From Pseudomonas xionganensis (lineage in GTDB: Bacteria > Pseudomonadota > Gammaproteobacteria > Pseudomonadales > Pseudomonadaceae), in the NCBI RefSeq assembly GCF_009763245.1, contig NZ_WKJZ01000001.1, positions 1,852,710 to 1,916,709 of the forward strand: a stretch of DNA of 64,000 nt. The letters are read 5' to 3'. The position numbers and the translations under genes are program-made. Positions 57,444 to 64,000 of the stretch are shown piece after piece. How positions within the stretch are numbered: the first letter of the stretch is position 1; every line of letters begins with the position of its first letter. The notes under the pieces were generated by a model, which was not told the DNA's origin, made no database searches, and worked only from the letters and a program-made list of their open reading frames with translations.

Positions 57444-58370
57444 ATGCGTTGGATGATCTTGTGCCTGGCCCTATTGGCCGGATCGGCCCAGGCCGAGCTG
57501 ACCTACCAACTGGAGCCGCGGCAGATCGCCGAGGATGTCTGGCTGGTGGAGGGCAGTACCGACAACTTTGGCCGCGACAATGGCGGCTTTATCCTCAATA
57601 CCGGCTTTATCGTCACCGAGTATGGCGTACTGGTGATCGACAGCGGCCCGTCGAAGCGCTTTGGCGAGGCGCTGCGGGCGGCCATCGCGCGGGTCACCGA
57701 CAAACCGCCGATTCTGCTGATCCTCACCCACCATCACCCCGACCATGCCCTGGGCAACCAGGCCTTCAGCGATGTACCCATCGCCGCCCTTGAAGGCACC
57801 CGGCGCCTGCTGGCCGAGCAGGGCGAGGCCATGGCGGAGAACATGTACCGCCTGGTGGGCGACTGGATGCGTGGCACCGAAGTGCGGCTGCCGACCCAGA
57901 CCCTGGAGGCCGGTGAGCTGGATATCGGCGAGCGGCGTCTGCGGCTGTTGGCGCTGAGCGGTCATAGCGGTGCCGACCTGGCGATCTTCGATGAGCGCAG
58001 CGGCGTGCTGTTCGCCGGCGACCTGCTGTTCCATCAGCGCGCCCTGACCACCCCGGGCACGCCGGGGCTGGACGTGTGGCTGGAGGATCTTGCGCGCCTG
58101 CAGGCGCTGCCCTGGCAGCAGATCGTCCCAGGGCATGGGCCCATTACCCGCGATGCCGCGCCCTTCGTGCAGATGCGCGACTACCTGGGCTGGCTCGACC
58201 AAGTGATGCGCAGCGGCGCCGAGCGGGGCGCGGAGATGAATGAGCTGATCCGCACGCCGATTCCCGAGCGCTTCGCCACCATCAGCCTGAGCCGCTATGA
58301 GCTGATCCGCTCGGTCAGTCATCTGTATCCGCGCTATGAGCACAGCGTGCTGCAGCGCATCGATCAGTAG
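57444..58370 (+). CDS. Quinoprotein relay-type zinc metallohydrolase
   Basis: 308 residues. Sec signal (about 1-17, AQA). Metallo-beta-lactamase fold with HHHPDH (about 93-98: LILTHHHPDHALGNQAF), GHSGADL, FAGDLLFHQ and the final His in VPGHGP. Akin to SoxH. Family members always sit with SoxYZ-like carriers and PQQ enzymes; a repair or relay function on the Cys-bound intermediate has been proposed. Last gene of the pedF run. Convergent with the binding-protein gene at 58465. Confidence 0.85.
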   Translation: MRWMILCLALLAGSAQAELTYQLEPRQIAEDVWLVEGSTDNFGRDNGGFILNTGFIVTEYGVLVIDSGPSKRFGEALRAAIARVTDKPPILLILTHHHPDHALGNQAFSDVPIAALEGTRRLLAEQGEAMAENMYRLVGDWMRGTEVRLPTQTLEAGELDIGERRLRLLALSGHSGADLAIFDERSGVLFAGDLLFHQRALTTPGTPGLDVWLEDLARLQALPWQQIVPGHGPITRDAAPFVQMRDYLGWLDQVMRSGAERGAEMNELIRTPIPERFATISLSRYELIRSVSHLYPRYEHSVLQRIDQ

Positions 58371-58464
58371 GGAAACTCAGAAAAAGTCGTCTTTGGAGTC
58401 CAGAGCCGGCGAACTCTCTGGGTTTCCGCCTGCGCGTGAGTGACGTTCAGAACGGCCCTGGCAC

Positions 58465-59697
58465 TCACTGCAGCGTCAGGACCTCGCCGCGCTCCTGAAT
58501 CCACTCATCATGGCTGGGGGCGGCCTGTTCGCCGCTCATGCGGTGGATGATCTCGAAGTAGTGCTGTTTGAACGGGTCGCGCATCACTTGTTCACGCTTG
58601 CGTACCCGCACCGCGTAGATGCTCTGCAGGTTCTGGTGGTCGAAGCCGCGCCACTGCTGTCGGTCCTTGAGTAGCTGGTAGCTGTGATCTTCCAGGGTAC
58701 TGATCAGCGTCTCGCTGTCGCTGCTGCCGGTGCGTCGCACGGCGTCGGCCCACTGCTGGACGATGGTGTAGGCCGAGGCGGCGGTGCTGCCGGGATACTC
58801 CTGGTGAGCGGCAATATAGCGCTCGACGAAGAGCAGGCCTGCCGCGCTGTCTTCCTGGCGCGGCATGTCCCAGGTCCAGGTCTCGGTGCCGATCACATCC
58901 TCCATCACCAGTGGGCCGGTCTGCTGCACCAGGCTTTTACTCAGATTCGGCACTATCACTTGCAGGCGCTGCTTGAGGCCCAGGTTATGGGCCAGGCGCA
59001 TGCTGTGTTGCAGGTTGTCGCCGAGCAGGGCCAGCACCAGAATATCGGCGCCGCTGGCCGCGGCCTTGTCCAGCGCGGCGCGGTACTGCTCGCGGCGCAA
59101 CGGGCCGCGGGGCAGCACGCTGCGACCATGGCGGGCGCGGTCGCTGCTGCCGGTGGCCAGGCGCAGGGCCTGCTCCAGGCTGCGGCCCCAGGTATCGTCG
59201 CTGAGGATGTAGTAATAGCGCTGGCGCGGCAGGTGCCAGGCCAGGTATTCACCGAGTACCCGGGCGCTCATCCAGGCGCTGCTGGATTCGCGGAACAGGT
59301 AACGCTGGCCGGCCTGGCCGGTGACCTCGTTGGCGTAGCTCAGGGTGGCGAAGTACAGCAGGCCGTGGGCGCGGGCCTGTTGACCGGCGGCCATGGCTTC
59401 CTCGCTGCTGGTGCCGCCGAACACCATGCGCACGCCCTGGCGGGCAAAGTGCTCGACATTGGCCGCGGCCTGGGCGGCGCTGGAGTCGGTGTTGGCGCTG
59501 AGCAGCTCCAGGCGCCGGCCAAGCAGACCGCCATCCTGGTTGATCGTCTCCACCGCCAGCAGGGCGCCACGGCGCAGCTCCAGGCCTTCATCCTTGGCAT
59601 TGCCGGTGCGCGGATAGTTGAGGCCGATCTTCAGGCTCTCGGCCTGGGCCTGGCCGAGCAGGGCGGCCAGCAGCAGGGCAAACAGGGCGCGGGGCAT
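58465..59697 (-). CDS. Second type I periplasmic binding protein (branched-chain amino acid-like)
   Basis: 410 residues from ATG 59697: AAGGAGA then lies seven bases upstream, while ATG 59703 would be directly on it. Sec signal to about 19 (AQA). Motifs LKIGLNYPRTGNAKDEGLEL, VRMVFGGTSSEEAMAAG, RYYYILSDDTWGRSL. No permease or ATPase nearby, so it may be a sensor input to a kinase or share the exporter at 44978. It has the shared operator pair in front. Confidence 0.83.
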   Translation of the reverse strand: MPRALFALLLAALLGQAQAESLKIGLNYPRTGNAKDEGLELRRGALLAVETINQDGGLLGRRLELLSANTDSSAAQAAANVEHFARQGVRMVFGGTSSEEAMAAGQQARAHGLLYFATLSYANEVTGQAGQRYLFRESSSAWMSARVLGEYLAWHLPRQRYYYILSDDTWGRSLEQALRLATGSSDRARHGRSVLPRGPLRREQYRAALDKAAASGADILVLALLGDNLQHSMRLAHNLGLKQRLQVIVPNLSKSLVQQTGPLVMEDVIGTETWTWDMPRQEDSAAGLLFVERYIAAHQEYPGSTAASAYTIVQQWADAVRRTGSSDSETLISTLEDHSYQLLKDRQQWRGFDHQNLQSIYAVRVRKREQVMRDPFKQHYFEIIHRMSGEQAAPSHDEWIQERGEVLTLQ

Positions 59698-59728
59698 GGG
59701 CATTCTCCTTGAAAGGTAGGGGAGTGCC

Positions 59729-59796
59729 TTTCTACGGACTGGGGCGTTGCGGCGGTATGGGCTTTTGGTGGCGCCTGGGTGCTACTTGGGTGGCGC
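59729..59796 (-). promoter_or_regulatory. Paired operator and -10 before the second binding protein
   Basis: On the minus strand: distal GCGCCACCCAAGTAGCAC (59796-59779), proximal GCGCCACCAAAAGCCCAT (59774-59757), 22 bp apart, and TAGAAA at 59734, 62 nt on. Confidence 0.6.
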
Positions 59797-59843
59797 TGGC
59801 GGGCAACGGCGCAGGCCCTGTCGGGCCGTGGCAGGGGGCGGTA

Positions 59844-59911
59844 TTGCTACCAAGGAACTAGGGAAATCGGCACTGCGTGCAATTGTTGCGCAGGGGCCGG
59901 CACCGAAGAAT
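59844..59911 (+). promoter_or_regulatory. Operator and -10 before pedH
   Basis: Distal TTGCTACCAAGGAACTAG at 59844; the proximal register at 59866 is poor; AAGAAT begins at 59906, 62 nt on. The weaker layout may reflect additional lanthanide control. Confidence 0.6.
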
Positions 59912-59969
59912 CGGCGCTAGATCGGGAAAAGTTCCCGGCGATAACAATGAACCCACAGAGGTAGCCGCA

Positions 59970-61745
59970 ATGAAACACTCTGGTCCATGCAAGCCCCTTC
60001 TTCTCAGCGCCCTGTGCGCCGCCATGCTCTCGGCCGGCGCCAGCGCCTGGGCTGTCAGCGACAAGGAAATCCTGGCCGATGCCAGCACCACCGACGAGAT
60101 CGTCACCAACGGCCTCGGCCTGCAGGGCCAGCGTTACAGCCCGCTGAGCACCCTCAACGTGGATAACGTCAAGGAGCTGCGCCCGGTCTGGACCATGTCC
60201 TTCGGTGGCGAGAAGCAGCGCGGCCAGCAGGCCCAGCCGCTGATCAAGGACGGTGTGATGTATGTCACCGCCTCCTACTCGCGGGTATTCGCCGTGGATG
60301 CACGCACCGGCAAGGAGCTGTGGCAGTACGATGCACGTCTGCCCGAGGATATCCGCCCCTGCTGTGACGTGATCAACCGCGGTGTGGCCCTGTATGGCGA
60401 CCTGGTGATCTTCGGCACCCTGGACGCCAAGCTGGTGGCCCTGCACAAGGACACCGGCAAGGTGGTGTGGCGCAAGAGCGTGGCCGACCACAAGGCCGGC
60501 TACTCCATCACCGCCGCGCCGCTGGTGGTGAACGGCAAGCTGATCACCGGGGTGTCCGGCGGCGAGTTCGGCGTGGTGGGCAAGATCGAAGCCTACGACC
60601 CGAAGAATGGCGAACTGCTGTGGACCCGTCCCACCGTGGAAGGCCATATGGGCTACGTCTACAAGGACGGCAAGAAAGTCGAGAACGGCATCAGCGGCGG
60701 TGAGGCCGGCAAGACCTGGCCGGGCGACCTGTGGCAGACCGGCGGCGCCGCGCCCTGGCTGGGCGGCTACTACGACGCCGACACCAACCTGCTGTTCTTC
60801 GGCACCGGCAACCCGGCACCCTGGAACTCGCACCTGCGCCCTGGCGACAACCTCTACTCGTCCTCGCGCCTGGCCCTGAACCCGGATGACGGCAGCATCC
60901 AGTGGCACTTCCAGACCACGCCCAACGATGGCTGGGACTTCGACGGGGTCAATGAGCTGATCTCCTTCGACTACCAGGAAGGCGGCAAGACCGTGAAGGC
61001 GGCGGCCACCGCCGACCGCAACGGCTTCTTCTATGTGCTGGATCGCACCAACGGCAAGTTTATCCGTGGCTTCCCCTTCGTCGACAAGATCACCTGGGCC
61101 AAGGGGCTGGACAAGAACGGCCGGCCGATCTTCGACGACAGCAACCGTCCCGGCGCCCCCAGTGCCAGCGAGAAGGGCAAGAGCGTGTTCGCCGCGCCGG
61201 CCTTCCTCGGCGCGAAGAACTGGATGCCCATGGCCTACAGCCAGGACACCGGCCTGTTCTATGTGCCCTCCAACGAGTGGGGCATGGATATCTGGAACGA
61301 GGACATCGCCTACAAGAAGGGCGCCGCCTACCTGGGCGCCGGCTTCACCATCAAGCCGCTCAACGAGGACTATATCGGTGTGCTGCGCGCCATCGACCCG
61401 AAGACCGGCAAGGAAGTCTGGCGCCACAAGAACTACGCGCCGCTGTGGGGCGGGGTGCTGACCACCAAGGGCAACCTGGTGTTTACCGGCACGCCTGAGG
61501 GCTACCTGCAGGCCTTCAACGCCAAGACCGGCGACAAGGTCTGGGAATTCCAGACTGGCTCGGGCGTGATCGGCTCGCCCGTGACCTGGGAGATGGACGG
61601 CGAGCAGTATGTCTCGGTGCTGTCCGGCTGGGGCGGCGCGGTACCGCTGTGGGGCGGCGAGGTGGCCAAGCGGGTCAAAAACTTCAACCAGGGCGGCATG
61701 CTCTGGACCTTCAAACTGCCCAAGGATCTGGTCGCCAAGCGCTGA
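59970..61745 (+). CDS. pedH: PQQ-dependent alcohol dehydrogenase, lanthanide type (PedH)
   Basis: 591 residues from ATG 59970 (CAGAGGTAGCC upstream). Sec signal to about 28 (AWA). C131-C132 vicinal disulfide ([10 protein letters not shown]), GNPAPWN, catalytic Asp323 and at +2 Asp325 ([11 protein letters not shown]): the extra Asp is the mark of lanthanide-dependent enzymes, and matches the Asp325 described for P. putida PedH. About 45-50% identical by eye to PedE coded at 53040. It should oxidise the same alcohols with La-Sm. A terminator follows. Confidence 0.94.
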   Translation: MKHSGPCKPLLLSALCAAMLSAGASAWAVSDKEILADASTTDEIVTNGLGLQGQRYSPLSTLNVDNVKELRPVWTMSFGGEKQRGQQAQPLIKDGVMYVTASYSRVFAVDARTGKELWQYDARLPEDIRPCCDVINRGVALYGDLVIFGTLDAKLVALHKDTGKVVWRKSVADHKAGYSITAAPLVVNGKLITGVSGGEFGVVGKIEAYDPKNGELLWTRPTVEGHMGYVYKDGKKVENGISGGEAGKTWPGDLWQTGGAAPWLGGYYDADTNLLFFGTGNPAPWNSHLRPGDNLYSSSRLALNPDDGSIQWHFQTTPNDGWDFDGVNELISFDYQEGGKTVKAAATADRNGFFYVLDRTNGKFIRGFPFVDKITWAKGLDKNGRPIFDDSNRPGAPSASEKGKSVFAAPAFLGAKNWMPMAYSQDTGLFYVPSNEWGMDIWNEDIAYKKGAAYLGAGFTIKPLNEDYIGVLRAIDPKTGKEVWRHKNYAPLWGGVLTTKGNLVFTGTPEGYLQAFNAKTGDKVWEFQTGSGVIGSPVTWEMDGEQYVSVLSGWGGAVPLWGGEVAKRVKNFNQGGMLWTFKLPKDLVAKR

Positions 61746-61760
61746 TCCCCTGCGCCTGAA

Positions 61761-61789
61761 CACAAAGCCGGCCGCGTGCCGGCTTTGTG
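61761..61789 (+). terminator. Terminator-like hairpin after pedH
   Basis: CACAAAGCCGGC and GCCGGCTTTGTG arms around CGCGT, 15 bases after the stop. No long T tract. Confidence 0.65.
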
Positions 61790-61824
61790 CTGTCTGTGGC
61801 TTGGGTGGGGCAAGTAACCGCAAT

Positions 61825-61910
61825 GGTGGATGAAAAGGGCGTCATCCACCCTACGCAAAACGTTGCACTGATGGCAGCCCGTAGGGTGGATGGCGCTTTA
61901 CCCATCCACC
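61825..61910 (+). repeat. GGATGAAAAG/GTAGGGTGGATGG palindrome pair
   Basis: GGTGGATGAAAAGGGCGTCA with TCCACCCTACG (61825-61855), and GTAGGGTGGATGGCGCTTTA with CCCATCCACC (61881-61910). Same family as at 63898. Confidence 0.7.
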
Positions 61911-61972
61911 GCTCGTCGGGCTTTACCCAACCGGCGATGCTGCCCTGCGCACGGCGCCCCCTACAGATTTCT

Positions 61973-62040
61973 CTACTACCAAATAACGAGTCGACCTGTG
62001 CCATTGGTGCATACCGGCGCCGCCAAGCCCTTCCTAAGAT
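61973..62040 (+). promoter_or_regulatory. Paired operator and -10 before the aldehyde dehydrogenase
   Basis: Distal CTACTACCAAATAACGAG at 61973; proximal at 61995 has the core on the other strand (TATGCACCAATGGCACAG); TAAGAT at 62035, 62 nt on. The -10 sequence context CCTAAGATC resembles that of pedF (TCTAAGATG). Confidence 0.7.
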
Positions 62041-62099
62041 CGAGTCATGACCTGTTCCACCCAAGGGGGCAGGCTCCGACAACACTAGAGGGCTGCATC

Positions 62100-63620
<1,521 letters not shown>

Positions 63621-63622
63621 GC

Positions 63623-63759
63623 GCTCGCTCAAGGTCTGCTGCGCGTCGGCCCTACTGCGTTAGAAACAGGCTCGAAATGCTCATGTACAACAGTACACTC
63701 CGCTTTCTCGCCTATTTCTGCCTTGTAGGTCTCTAGCTCGCTAGACCTTGAGCAGGCTC
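63623..63759 (+). repeat. Large imperfect palindromic element, copy D
   Basis: 137 bp; outer arms GCTCAAGGTCT and AGACCTTGAGC, different from copies A-C but mutually complementary; inner TTAGAAACAGGC and GCCTATTTCTG; tip GTACAACAGTAC. It begins right after the exaC stop. Confidence 0.85.
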
Positions 63760-63816
63760 TTGCACCCGGTTGTCGGCCCCGGCGCGCCCGCTCCAGTGCG
63801 TCGGTGAGTGATCTTT

Positions 63817-63840
63817 AACGCGGCTTCGGTCGCGTTTTTT
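63817..63840 (+). terminator. Rho-independent terminator
   Basis: AACGCG and CGCGTT arms enclosing GCTTCGGT, followed by a run of T, after repeat copy D. It ends the exaC unit. Confidence 0.8.
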
Positions 63841-63897
63841 CGTGTGCCCGGCAAAGCTGGTGCGACAGGCGCCTTACAGGGTGCGGATGCCAGTGCC

Positions 63898-63968
63898 GTA
63901 GGGTGGATGGCCGTAGCCATCCACCGTGGTTATCGCAGGTGGATGAAAAGAGCGTCATCCACCCTACG
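63898..63968 (+). repeat. GTAGGGTGGATGG palindrome pair at the right edge
   Basis: GTAGGGTGGATGGCCGTAGC with CATCCACC, and GGTGGATGAAAAGAGCGTCA with TCCACCCTACG. The rest of 63840-64000 has no gene visible. Confidence 0.7.
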
Positions 63969-64000
63969 CGCTGGTGCCGTGTTCGGGGCGGGTTACCGTA

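Noticed and set aside
59847..61823. 658-codon open frame antisense to pedH
   Set aside because: pedH has all family residues; the antisense frame is a codon-bias effect.

Overview
The window comes from a high-GC gammaproteobacterium, almost certainly a Pseudomonas. Evidence is the BenR/PcaR-controlled benzoate genes, the ped/exa PQQ-dependent alcohol oxidation cluster, and many Pseudomonas-type REP sequences with their own RAYT transposase. No rRNA gene, complete tRNA gene or CRISPR array was seen.

Region 1 (1-12,960) is the right end of an integrated siphovirus-like prophage, read entirely on the + strand: tail tube, tail assembly chaperone with a programmed -1 frameshift, tape measure, tail-tip proteins, a collagen-like fibre, a lysozyme-like protein, nested Rz/Rz1 spanins and a CsrA-like regulator. 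It ends in a 3' fragment of a tRNA-Ser(CGA) gene, the probable attachment site.

Region 2 (13,100-31,640) holds a complete benzoate-to-TCA-cycle route: pcaR, benR, benABC, benD, benK, catB, catC, catA, benE, benF, a small chemoreceptor-like protein, pcaI, pcaJ, pcaF and pcaD. Two XylS/BenR-type half-site pairs precede benA. PcaR-type operators precede pcaR, pcaI and, unexpectedly, benR. No catR is present.

Region 3 (31,700-64,000) follows a DMT transporter and an isolated pqqF. It is a periplasmic quinoprotein alcohol oxidation island: porin, NosP-like FIST protein plus hybrid kinase, AgmR-like regulator, CXXCW protein, ABC exporter with beta-propeller and binding protein, a second two-component system with a cupredoxin-like partner, a Ca-type alcohol dehydrogenase (pedE/exaA), cytochrome c (pedF), accessory relay proteins, a lanthanide-type dehydrogenase (pedH) and aldehyde dehydrogenase (exaC). 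Nine transcription units here share an upstream pattern: an 18-bp quasi-palindrome (ideal core ACTACCAAGGTAGT) whose distal copy begins 62-63 nt before a -10 hexamer, in most cases with a second copy 22 bp further in. This looks like the operator of one LuxR-type response regulator and is the strongest new signal in the window.

Intergenic DNA carries several repeat families: REP pairs with core GCGGCTTTAGCCGC (with a RAYT flanked by them), GTAGGGTG-type palindromes, four copies of a roughly 136-190 bp cruciform element whose outer arms co-vary, and one 575-bp element with 38-bp terminal inverted repeats.
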